NCBI RefSeq assembly: GCF_000314735.2
Contig: NZ_KB375270.1
Coordinates: forward strand, 992,001 to 1,056,000
Direction: 5' to 3'
Length of the DNA: 64,000 bases
Source: Afipia felis ATCC 53690
GTDB taxonomy: Bacteria; Pseudomonadota; Alphaproteobacteria; Rhizobiales; Xanthobacteraceae
Shown piece by piece: positions 46,650 through 56,947 of this stretch. The first letter of the stretch is position 1, and each line of letters starts with the position of its first letter. The notes under the pieces were generated by a model. It did no database searches. It was not told where the DNA came from and worked only from the letters and a program-made list of their open reading frames with translations. The translations under genes and the position numbers were made by a program.

Positions 46650-46691
46650 ATAGTGGTCGAACCATCCGACTGGGATTTTGGGAGTTAGAGA

Positions 46692-47126
46692 ATGATGAAT
46701 TTGACCAAGGGTATTGCAGTGGCCGCCTTGGCTTTGTCGCTGCCGCTGACCGTGGCTTCTAGCGCGGATGCAGCGCCTTTAATGGCGGGCTCGGCCCTTT
46801 CGACGGCAAATACCGCAACTGCCTCCTCCGACCTCACCCAGGTACGTTGGCGGGGTGGCTACGGCTATCGTGGCTATCGCGGCGGCGGTGGCTGGGGTTG
46901 GGGTGGCGTTGGTGCGGGCCTTGCAGCCGGTGCCCTGATCGGCGGCGCCATTGCGGCGAGCCAGGGGCCTTATTATTACGGCCCGGGCTACGGCTACGCT
47001 CCCGGACCAGCCTATGTTGAAGGTGGTGGCGATGCTGTCGCCTACTGCATGCAGCGCTACAAGTCCTATGACCCGCGCAGCGGCACCTACCTGAATTACG
47101 ACGGCAATCGGTATCCTTGCCCGTAA
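46692..47126 (+). CDS. BA14K family exported protein
   Basis: The 144-residue protein has a signal peptide (about 1-27, cleaved after ADAA), a Gly/Tyr/Trp-rich hydrophobic centre (residues 50-100, including a glycine-zipper-like GVGAGLAAGALIGGAIAAS) and the C-terminal BA14K motif AYCMQRYKSYDPRSGTYL followed by GNRYPCP. BA14K proteins of Rhizobiales are envelope proteins with lectin-like or immunoreactive properties in Brucella. GGGAG precedes the ATG. An EcfG-type promoter upstream suggests stress induction. Confidence 0.88.
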   Translation: MMNLTKGIAVAALALSLPLTVASSADAAPLMAGSALSTANTATASSDLTQVRWRGGYGYRGYRGGGGWGWGGVGAGLAAGALIGGAIAASQGPYYYGPGYGYAPGPAYVEGGGDAVAYCMQRYKSYDPRSGTYLNYDGNRYPCP

Positions 47127-47147
47127 GTCTTGACATAACGGATCAAG

Positions 47148-47178
47148 AAAAAGCGGCGTAGCGATACGCCGCTTTTTT
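47148..47178. terminator. Bidirectional rho-independent terminator
   Basis: AAGCGGCGTA-GCGA-TACGCCGCTT forms a perfect 10-bp stem flanked by AAAA on the left and TTTT on the right. It can serve the BA14K gene and the convergent EamA gene. Confidence 0.88.
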
Positions 47179-47188
47179 GTTGCCGCAG

Positions 47189-48124
47189 TTATGAGCGTGC
47201 TGCGATGGCGACGCCTGCGACCGTCAGCAGCAGCGCGCCGATCTGCGGAACGCCGAGCGGCTCTCCCAGCAAAATCGCCGACGCCACCACGCCCGTCACC
47301 GGCACGATCAGCGTCCCTACTGCTGCGATCGAGGCCGGTAGCCGCTCCAGCGCCGCGAACCAGCAGGCGTATCCGATCGCTCCTTGAAAAATGGCGCTGA
47401 ACCCGAACAACAACCAGCCGAAAGACGACATGCCGCCGAAGTGCGGATGCTCGAACAGGATACCGAACAGCGCCACGGGGAAACAACCGAGGCCGAGTTG
47501 CCAGACCGCGCCCGCCAGTGGGCGCATCGCGATGGGCCGCAGTTTGGTGAGCACCGCGCCAAGCGCAAACAGCAGCGCCGCTAACAGCGCACAAAGTATC
47601 CCCGGCACTTTTTCCCAGGACACGCCGATACTGTCGCCGCCCATCAACAGCACCACGCCGCCGATGGCCATTGCAATGGCAATGATCCGCAGCAGCGTGA
47701 GGCGCTCGCCGAGAATCGGCCACGCGAGACCAGCCGCCCACACCGGAAGCGTCGCACCGAGTATCGCGGTTTCCGATGCGGGAAGATGCACCAGTGAAAG
47801 TCCCATCAGCGCCATCCAGGCGCCGACCATCAACATCGCGTAAAGAATGAGCTTGCCCCATTCGCCACGCGGCACACGCAGCGATTGCCCCTTCGCGAGA
47901 ACCAGCCCGGCCAGCATCATCGCACTGAACACGCCCGGGAGGGTCCGCATGGTCAGCGGCGGCAGTTCATGGAGCAGATATTTCGCGACGGGCCAGTTGA
48001 TGCCCCAGATGATGGTGGCGATGAGCAGCAGCCCATACCCAACCGCCCGGCTTTCGTGAGGTGGTTGAGTCGAGGGATGCGGTGATGACACCACAATCAG
48101 CTCGTGCGGAGTACGCCGGTCCAT
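47189..48124 (-). CDS. EamA (DMT superfamily) transporter
   Basis: The 311-residue protein has about ten membrane helices in two EamA repeats (about residues 27-150 and 165-305), with the repeat hallmark WGxNWPVAKYLL near the first helix and LGERLTLLR / LGEPLGVPQ before the final helices. DMT exporters move amino acids, nucleosides or other metabolites; this substrate is unknown. ATG at 48124 was chosen over the open frame back to 48181. It is divergent from nrdJ. Confidence 0.88.
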   Translation of the reverse strand: MDRRTPHELIVVSSPHPSTQPPHESRAVGYGLLLIATIIWGINWPVAKYLLHELPPLTMRTLPGVFSAMMLAGLVLAKGQSLRVPRGEWGKLILYAMLMVGAWMALMGLSLVHLPASETAILGATLPVWAAGLAWPILGERLTLLRIIAIAMAIGGVVLLMGGDSIGVSWEKVPGILCALLAALLFALGAVLTKLRPIAMRPLAGAVWQLGLGCFPVALFGILFEHPHFGGMSSFGWLLFGFSAIFQGAIGYACWFAALERLPASIAAVGTLIVPVTGVVASAILLGEPLGVPQIGALLLTVAGVAIAARS

Positions 48125-48388
48125 AGGTTGCTCTTGGAGGATCTGAATCCACATCGGTTGTGGATGACGGGGAGAAACCACGCGTGCACCCCACGGTCCA
48201 CCCGAAAAGCGTCAGATTAGACGCATGGACGGCCTCTTTTGGTGCATGTCTTTCAGCGGGCTGCAAGCCCGTTCGGGAACCTGCCCGGAAGACGATTTTC
48301 GCCTTTGGAATCGAGGGGGACTCACCCATACTTCCCTCACGGGACGCCCTTTCCAGCGAAGCCCAATACCGCTGGCAATCCCCGTTTT

Positions 48389-48435
48389 CCACCATATTTA
48401 GTGTTTGATTCAGATTTTAGTACTAATCCTTGACG
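48389..48435 (+). promoter_or_regulatory. NrdR-like boxes and promoter of nrdJ
   Basis: CCACCATATTTAGTGT (48389-48404) matches about 13 of 16 positions of the NrdR box consensus (ACACTATATCTAGTGT type). Exactly 31 bases downstream (48420-48435) is a degenerate second copy with an intact TACTA half. The second overlaps a CTTGAC -35 element (48429-48434); the -10 around 48452-48458 is weak. Paired boxes about three helical turns apart are the normal NrdR arrangement. The 665-base gap between the EamA gene and nrdJ contains this, the leader below, and no gene. Confidence 0.5.
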
Positions 48436-48511
48436 GGCGCCGCAGAGTCGTCCTAGCGTTTGACCAGTCTGGAGCCAAGTATCGCGTGTCGCGCCGGGCA
48501 TCTCTGACAAA

Positions 48512-48652
48512 GGTCCAAAAGGCACATCCGTATCGCTCTCTCCCGAGACGGCGGAGGCGGATTTGTCCGCAGTTTTTGGACCAGATCCACGCGAGGAACG
48601 TGGACGCGAACAGGTCAGGCGTTGGAGGCCAGGCGGGCTGCAAGAACCCGCC
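48512..48652 (+). promoter_or_regulatory. Structured leader RNA upstream of nrdJ
   Basis: Three consecutive stems are seen. P1 pairs GGTCCAAAA (48512-48520) with TTTTGGACC (48574-48582) and encloses an inner GCGGA/TCCGC hairpin. P2 is TCCACG/CGTGGA (48586-48604). P3 is GGCGGG/CCCGCC (48632-48652 region). The first nrdJ codon is 138 bases later. No cobalamin-riboswitch core (B12 box) was found. A cis-regulatory role is inferred from structure and position. Confidence 0.4.
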
Positions 48653-48789
48653 CGTGCTTCCCGGAGTTAACAGGCCGGCCCCTCGAGATCCGAGTGGAAA
48701 CGGTCAAACGGCGGATCGCAAAACATCCGCAAACTGAAATTTTCCGGCGCCACGCCAAGCGGCTGCCGGGGCACATGACGGGGCATACG

Positions 48790-52539
<3,750 letters not shown>

Positions 52540-52565
52540 GCGAGGACACCCTACACTATTCTATA

Positions 52566-52602
52566 CGCAGTACGCCTCACTCTCATGTCGAGGCGTACTG
52601 CG
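52566..52602 (+). terminator. Large inverted repeat after nrdJ
   Basis: CGCAGTACGCCTC pairs perfectly with GAGGCGTACTGCG (13 bp, 11-base loop), and the flanking ATA/TAT nearly extend it. No U tract follows, so it may be a terminator, an mRNA-stabilising hairpin or a protein site. It marks the left edge of the AT-rich region. Confidence 0.5.
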
Positions 52603-52716
52603 TGTATGAAAAATCAGGCTCCATGAACTAGCAATCTACATTCCGTGATGAAAAATATTATCGAATCTAACATTGCTTAAAATATAAAATCTATATTTGG
52701 AATCGTCGGAATCCTT

Positions 52717-53157
52717 ATGGCAAAAACTAAGATTTCCGCCACCGATGAAGCTGGATCGACGCCCATAGTCGTCAATCGTGCAAAATCCAAAAGTACCCCT
52801 CGTGAATATCTTAATCACGCCAGACGAGCTTTAACGGAGGATGAGCTTACTTCCACCGGAGCAATACGCCTTTTGATTTCCGAAAGCGACAGATTGGAAG
52901 ATCGATGCATCCAGCTCGAAGAAGTGGAAAAAAAATATCATGACCTTCGGGTAGCCAACGCCGCGCTTGAGGCGCGGCTAAAGTTATCAACTTGGCACGA
53001 AATTTTATCCGGGCTCTGCTTGGCAATCGGCTCATTTGGAATTGCCCAAGGTGCGCGCTTAATGAATGCGGATATGTCGCACGATATTGGAGTGACCATT
53101 GTTGTTGTTTCATCTGCATTGATTGTCGCGGGAATTCTATCAAAGGTTTGGAAATGA
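52717..53157 (+). CDS. Unknown coiled-coil membrane protein (AT-rich cassette, gene 1)
   Basis: I do not recognise this 146-residue protein. Residues 1-50 are basic and polar, 50-90 form a likely coiled coil (ISESDRLEDRCIQLEEVEKKYHDLRVANAALEARL), and two hydrophobic segments follow (about 93-110 and 121-141). It would be a membrane protein with its long N terminus on the cytoplasmic side. Codon use is strikingly AT-rich compared with all neighbours, a sign of transfer. Its stop overlaps the next gene (ATGA), so the pair is one unit. The ribosome site (CGGAATCC) is weak. Confidence 0.7.
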   Translation: MAKTKISATDEAGSTPIVVNRAKSKSTPREYLNHARRALTEDELTSTGAIRLLISESDRLEDRCIQLEEVEKKYHDLRVANAALEARLKLSTWHEILSGLCLAIGSFGIAQGARLMNADMSHDIGVTIVVVSSALIVAGILSKVWK

Positions 53158-53546
53158 AACTCGCTATCTTCAAGGTAGAATCTGCCGGATCGTTTGATCG
53201 CGAACGAATTGTCGTGAAAGTTACGGAAAATGCTGATCTTGGCGACTACATGATTTTGATGGCTGATCCAATCAGTCCAGATCTAATCGCGGGCGGCGCC
53301 ATACCCTATACATTTTGGTTTGATGCTAAGAACGTGAAGAAGGGTGACTTAGTTGTGCTTTATTCGAAAGAAGGCACATCTAGTGAAAAGACAAATCCAA
53401 ACGGCTCTACGTCATACTTTTTTTATTGGGGGCTAAAACAAGCCAGCTGGCCGAAGTATCGTGCAGTCTTAGCAGAAATCTCTGACTATGATTTCCAAGA
53501 ATTTCTTTATGATGAGGATATTCCAACCGGCGACTTTTCTCCCTGA
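53154..53546 (+). CDS. Unknown small soluble protein (AT-rich cassette, gene 2)
   Basis: The 130-residue product has no signal peptide or membrane segment. It reads as mostly beta, with notable stretches DLGDYMILMAD, IPYTFWFDAKNVKKGDLVVLYSKEG and STSYFFYWGLKQASWPKYRAVLAEISDY. The KxGDxVVLYSKxG plus W-containing strand pattern is reminiscent of lamin-tail-like beta-sandwich domains seen in mobile islands, but this is from memory and unverified. It is translationally coupled to the membrane protein before it and is equally AT-rich. Function unknown. Confidence 0.7.
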   Translation: MKLAIFKVESAGSFDRERIVVKVTENADLGDYMILMADPISPDLIAGGAIPYTFWFDAKNVKKGDLVVLYSKEGTSSEKTNPNGSTSYFFYWGLKQASWPKYRAVLAEISDYDFQEFLYDEDIPTGDFSP

Positions 53547-53573
53547 AAATTGGAGTTTTCGACACGCTGAAAT

Positions 53574-53744
53574 CTATGCTGACTTCTTCACATCCTGTAC
53601 CGCGCCCGGCGGAACCGGAAACAACTTCCCACTCGCCAGCAGCCACACCGTCCCGACAAAAATCGCGCGGATGATGACATTGGCGACCACGAATGTGCCG
53701 ATGGAGAGCCATTCATAGACGCCCTCTCGCCACGCTGGCGAAAT
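53574..53744 (-). pseudogene. Truncated membrane-protein remnant
   Basis: A minus-strand frame of 56 codons has no start. It reads REGVYEWLSIGTFVVANV then IIRAIFVGTVWLLASGKL and ends FPVPPGAVQDVKKSA. It is GC-rich in host style and looks like the C-terminal end of a membrane protein whose front has been lost; an in-frame TGA lies just upstream at 53747-53745. I cannot name the family. It abuts the AT-rich cassette, which suggests insertion or deletion damaged a resident gene. Confidence 0.45.
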
Positions 53745-53756
53745 TCAGCAAGCCCC

Positions 53757-53792
53757 AAACAAAAGCCCCGCTTACGCGGGGCTTTTGTTTTT
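53757..53792. terminator. Bidirectional rho-independent terminator
   Basis: AAACAAAAGCCCCGC-TTAC-GCGGGGCTTTTGTTT is a perfect 15-bp stem followed by TT. The core AAAAGCCCCGC hairpin is nearly identical to that after dctD. Confidence 0.88.
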
Positions 53793-53799
53793 CAGCCGA

Positions 53800-53822
53800 C
53801 CTTCGGTTTTGTAAACCGAAGG
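53800..53822. terminator. Hairpin just after the OxlT-like gene
   Basis: CCTTCGGTTT-TGT-AAACCGAAGG is a perfect 10-bp stem with a 3-base loop, 12 bases beyond the antiporter stop. With the larger hairpin next to it, this forms a tandem termination region. Confidence 0.6.
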
Positions 53823-53833
53823 CCGGCGTCACA

Positions 53834-55147
53834 TCACTCCGCAGGCACGGCGTGCGCGTCATGCGCCAGCGCCGCCGTAGGTTTTTTCAGGCGCTCGGCG
53901 ATGATTGGTTTCAGCACGAAGAAGCCAAGCAGCGCCGCGACGAAGTTCATGCCGCAGCCCAGCGCATAGACGACGTGCCAGTTACCTGTCTCCTGTGTCA
54001 GGAGATTGCCGACCGGCACCAGCAGCGAGGCCGCGCCTTTGGCGGTGTACATGATGCCGTAATTGGCCGTGACGTATTTCGGCCCGAAGGCATCGCCGAC
54101 CGTGGCAGCGAACAAGCTGAAGATGTCGCCCCAGAACAGGAACACGAGCGCATCCGTGACGATGAACGCGACCGGCGTTGTGCCGAAGAACCCGAACGCG
54201 GCGAGACACAGTCCGCCGATGGCGAACGAGATGCCCATCATGTTCGCGCGGCCGATGTGATCCGAGAACCAGCCATTCAGGGGGCGTCCGACACCGTTGG
54301 TGATGTTATGCGCGGTGAGCGCGACGACGATCGCAGGCGCACTCATGCCGAAGATCACGACCATCGCATCGGATATGCCGCGTTCCTTCGCGATCGGAGC
54401 CAGTTGCGCCGTCGACATCAGGCCGCCTGCCGCGACCAGAAAGAACATCAGATACATGACCCAGAAGATCGGTGAACGCAGCGCCTGCGAAGGTGGAACG
54501 CTTTCCGCGGTCTGCTCAACCTTGATCTTGGCCACCGGGAATTTGTCGGTTGCGAGCGGCGCCTTGATGAAGTTCGAGAGTACCACGATGATGACGCCGT
54601 AGATGATCGCAAACACCAGAAACGTATGCTGATAACCGCTGCTCTCGATCATCGCGCGGATCGGCGCGATGGTGATCGCCGCACCGGCGCCGAAGCCGGC
54701 CGCCGTCAACCCACCGCATAACCCGCGTTTGTCGGGAAACCATTTCAGCGCGTTGCCGACGCAGGTGCCGTAGACCGCGCCGCCCGCGATGCCTGCAATC
54801 GCACCGCCGAGATAAAGCATCCCGAGCGATGAAGCTCGCGAGTTGATGAACCATGCGAGGAAGGTGCAAATACCGCCTGCGAGCACCATCCAGCGCGGAC
54901 CGATGCGATCGACAATGGCGCCTTCGAACGGTACCAGCCAGGTTTCGAGCAGGATGAAGATGGAGAATGCGACCTGAATCTCCGCCTTGCTCCATCCCCA
55001 TTGATGCTGGATGGGCAGAACGAACAGCGTCCAGCCGTACTGCAGGTTGGCGACGCTGGCCATGCAGATGATGCCGAAGATCAACTGCCACCAGCGGTTG
55101 GCGCTCAGACGGGCGCCCGGATTTTCCAGTATCGTTGAAGTTGACAT
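53834..55147 (-). CDS. MFS oxalate/formate antiporter, OxlT-like
   Basis: The 437-residue protein has 12 predicted membrane helices of the major facilitator type. The family features are NLQYGWTLFVLPIQHQWGWSKAEIQVAFSIFILLETWLVPFEG and DRIGPRWMVLAGG, the conserved loop NALKWFPDKRGLCGGLTAAGFGAG, and NGWFSDHIGR at the second-half motif A. These match the oxalate/formate exchange group (OxlT) found in oxalate-using alphaproteobacteria. No oxalyl-CoA decarboxylase or formyl-CoA transferase gene is nearby, so substrate assignment is by family only. It lies downstream of dctA on the same strand with a 238-base gap. Confidence 0.85.
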   Translation of the reverse strand: MSTSTILENPGARLSANRWWQLIFGIICMASVANLQYGWTLFVLPIQHQWGWSKAEIQVAFSIFILLETWLVPFEGAIVDRIGPRWMVLAGGICTFLAWFINSRASSLGMLYLGGAIAGIAGGAVYGTCVGNALKWFPDKRGLCGGLTAAGFGAGAAITIAPIRAMIESSGYQHTFLVFAIIYGVIIVVLSNFIKAPLATDKFPVAKIKVEQTAESVPPSQALRSPIFWVMYLMFFLVAAGGLMSTAQLAPIAKERGISDAMVVIFGMSAPAIVVALTAHNITNGVGRPLNGWFSDHIGRANMMGISFAIGGLCLAAFGFFGTTPVAFIVTDALVFLFWGDIFSLFAATVGDAFGPKYVTANYGIMYTAKGAASLLVPVGNLLTQETGNWHVVYALGCGMNFVAALLGFFVLKPIIAERLKKPTAALAHDAHAVPAE

Positions 55148-55251
55148 GAGAGCACTCCCCTGCGGGCAAGGCGCTCATGAGGTCAGCTTTCACCGGCTTC
55201 TGCGGGGTGCCAGCAGTTATGAATTGAAATCTTGGGGAAGAACCCGTCTTC

Positions 55252-55306
55252 TGGAACTGAGTTCCAACCCCCTTGATTAATTTTTATACATATCGCATTG
55301 CGATAT
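55252..55306 (-). promoter_or_regulatory. Two operator-like palindromes upstream of the OxlT-like gene
   Basis: TGGAACT-G-AGTTCCA (55252-55266) and ATATCGCA-T-TGCGATAT (55290-55306) are both perfect inverted repeats in the dctA-antiporter gap, 105-160 bases before the antiporter ATG. They look like binding sites of dimeric regulators. Which regulator is unknown. Confidence 0.4.
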
Positions 55307-55337
55307 ATATTTATCGATATTCAATCTACCGCCGAAC

Positions 55338-55382
55338 AGGAAGGGAGCCGATCTCCCTGAAGAAATCGGCTCCTTCCCTGTT
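55338..55382 (-). terminator. Hairpin after dctA
   Basis: GGAGCCGAT pairs with ATCGGCTCC over a 12-base loop, with further GGGAA/TTCCC pairing, 3-48 bases after the dctA stop. No strong U tract is seen on the minus strand. Confidence 0.6.
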
Positions 55383-55385
55383 TCT

Positions 55386-56717
55386 TTATGCCGCCTGCAA
55401 TTCAGGCTCGTAGGCCGCTTCGTCCTCCGGCAGTTCGCCTGCCAGAGCAGCAGCGAGTTTTGCGTGGTCGAGCTCGTTCTCCCAGCGCGCGACGACGATA
55501 GTCGCAACCGCGTTGCCGACGAAGTTCGTCAGCGCGCGGCATTCCGACATGAAGCGGTCGATGCCGAGGATCAGCGCCATGCCCGCAATCGGCACCGATG
55601 GCACGACCGACAGCGTCGCCGCGAGCGTGATGAAGCCTGCGCCGGTAATGCCTGCCGCGCCTTTCGAGCTCAGCATCGCAACCAACAGCAGCAGGATCTG
55701 GTCCGCGAAGCTCAGATGCGTGTCCGTCGCCTGCGCGATGAACAACGCCGCCAGCGTCATGTAGATGTTGGTACCGTCGAGATTGAAGGAATAACCGGTC
55801 GGAATGACGAGACCGACAACGGAACGGTCGCAGCCGGCGCGCTCCATCTTCGTCATCAGCGCAGGCAGCGCCGCCTCCGACGACGAGGTGCCGAGCACCA
55901 GGAGCAGCTCTTCCTTGATGTAGCGGATCAGCGCCAGGATCGAGAAGCCGTTGTAGCGGGCGACCGCGCCGAGCACGACCAGCACAAACAGCAGCGAGGT
56001 GACGTAGAATGTGCCAATCAGGAAGGCGAGATTGGCGATCGAGCCAATGCCGTATTTGCCGATGGTGAAGGCCATTGCGCCGAACGCGCCGATGGGCGCG
56101 GCCTTCATCAGGATCGCGACGAGGCGGAACACCGGATTGGTCAACGCCTGCAGGAAATCCACAACAGGCTTGCCGCGCTCACCGGCCATCGCCAGAGCGA
56201 CACCGAACAGCACCGAGAAGAACAGCACCTGCAGAATGTCGCCCTTGGCGAACGCGCCGACGATGGTGTTCGGAATGATATCCATCAGGAATCCGACGAT
56301 CGAGGCGTCATGCGCCTTGGCCGCATAGGCGGCTGCCGCCTTGGCATCCAGCGTGGCGGGATCGATATGCATGCCTGCGCCCGGCTGCACGACATTGGAA
56401 ATGACGAGGCCGATAATCAAAGCAAGCGTTGAGAAGGTCAGGAAGTAGATCATCGCCTTGCCAGCGACGCGACCGACGCGCTTGAGGTCCGACACACCTG
56501 CAATGCCGGTTGCGACCGTAAGAAAGATCACCGGCGTGATGACCATCTTCACCAGCTTGATGAAGGCATCGCCGAACGGCTTCATCGCCGCGCCGACGCC
56601 GGGGTCGAAGTGCCCGAGCAGGATGCCGGCGACGATCGCCGCCAGGACCTGAAAATAGAGATGCCGATAGAATGGAACCTTGCCGTGCTTGGCCACGGAC
56701 TCGAAGGTGGTCTGCAT
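55386..56717 (-). CDS. dctA: C4-dicarboxylate transporter
   Basis: DctA imports succinate, fumarate and malate with cations. The 443-residue inner-membrane protein is of the DAACS fold: [64 protein letters not shown] (serine-rich re-entrant loop), [16 protein letters not shown] and [26 protein letters not shown] are all diagnostic. The ATG at 56717 has AGGGAGG upstream; a longer open frame to 56828 is ignored since it covers the sigma-54 promoter. Divergent from dctBD, which controls it. Confidence 0.96.
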   Translation of the reverse strand: MQTTFESVAKHGKVPFYRHLYFQVLAAIVAGILLGHFDPGVGAAMKPFGDAFIKLVKMVITPVIFLTVATGIAGVSDLKRVGRVAGKAMIYFLTFSTLALIIGLVISNVVQPGAGMHIDPATLDAKAAAAYAAKAHDASIVGFLMDIIPNTIVGAFAKGDILQVLFFSVLFGVALAMAGERGKPVVDFLQALTNPVFRLVAILMKAAPIGAFGAMAFTIGKYGIGSIANLAFLIGTFYVTSLLFVLVVLGAVARYNGFSILALIRYIKEELLLVLGTSSSEAALPALMTKMERAGCDRSVVGLVIPTGYSFNLDGTNIYMTLAALFIAQATDTHLSFADQILLLLVAMLSSKGAAGITGAGFITLAATLSVVPSVPIAGMALILGIDRFMSECRALTNFVGNAVATIVVARWENELDHAKLAAALAGELPEDEAAYEPELQAA

Positions 56718-56801
56718 GTTGCCTCCCTGCCCCGATGGCGTCTTCCGCCTCGGGGTCGATTGTTGATCTGTTGCGGCCAACAAGCCGCCGGGGCAGACAT
56801 C

Positions 56802-56817
56802 AGCAACCTCCGTGCCA
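56802..56817 (-). promoter_or_regulatory. Sigma-54 promoter of dctA
   Basis: On the minus strand TGGCACG-GAGG-TTGCT is an exact -24/-12 layout. It lies 85-100 bases before the dctA ATG, and DctD, a sigma-54 activator, is encoded next door. Confidence 0.85.
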
Positions 56818-56887
56818 GCAGGCGGCAATCATTTAATATATTGATATTGCTGTTATTTTATACCACGACGCTCACAACCAAGTCGTT

Positions 56888-56939
56888 TTGCGCGACAATC
56901 CGCACTTACGGTATTGAGTGATGTGCAGAAAAATGCACA
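56888..56939 (-). promoter_or_regulatory. DctD upstream activator sites
   Basis: TGTGCAGAAAAATGCACA (56922-56939) is a perfect palindrome with 6-bp arms. A weaker relative with TTGCGC and GTGCGG-like arms is at 56888-56905. They sit about 70-135 bases upstream of the sigma-54 promoter, the usual distance for DctD dimers, and right before the dctB start. Confidence 0.65.
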
Positions 56940-56947
56940 GATAGAGC

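Noticed and set aside
48622..48789. 56-codon N-terminal extension of nrdJ
   Set aside because: The frame is open, but the residues are Arg/Pro-rich without family similarity and overlap leader stem P3.
48182..48789. Cobalamin riboswitch before the B12-dependent reductase
   Set aside because: I looked for the B12 box and the GCTGCCCCCGCAACTG-like core on both strands and saw neither.
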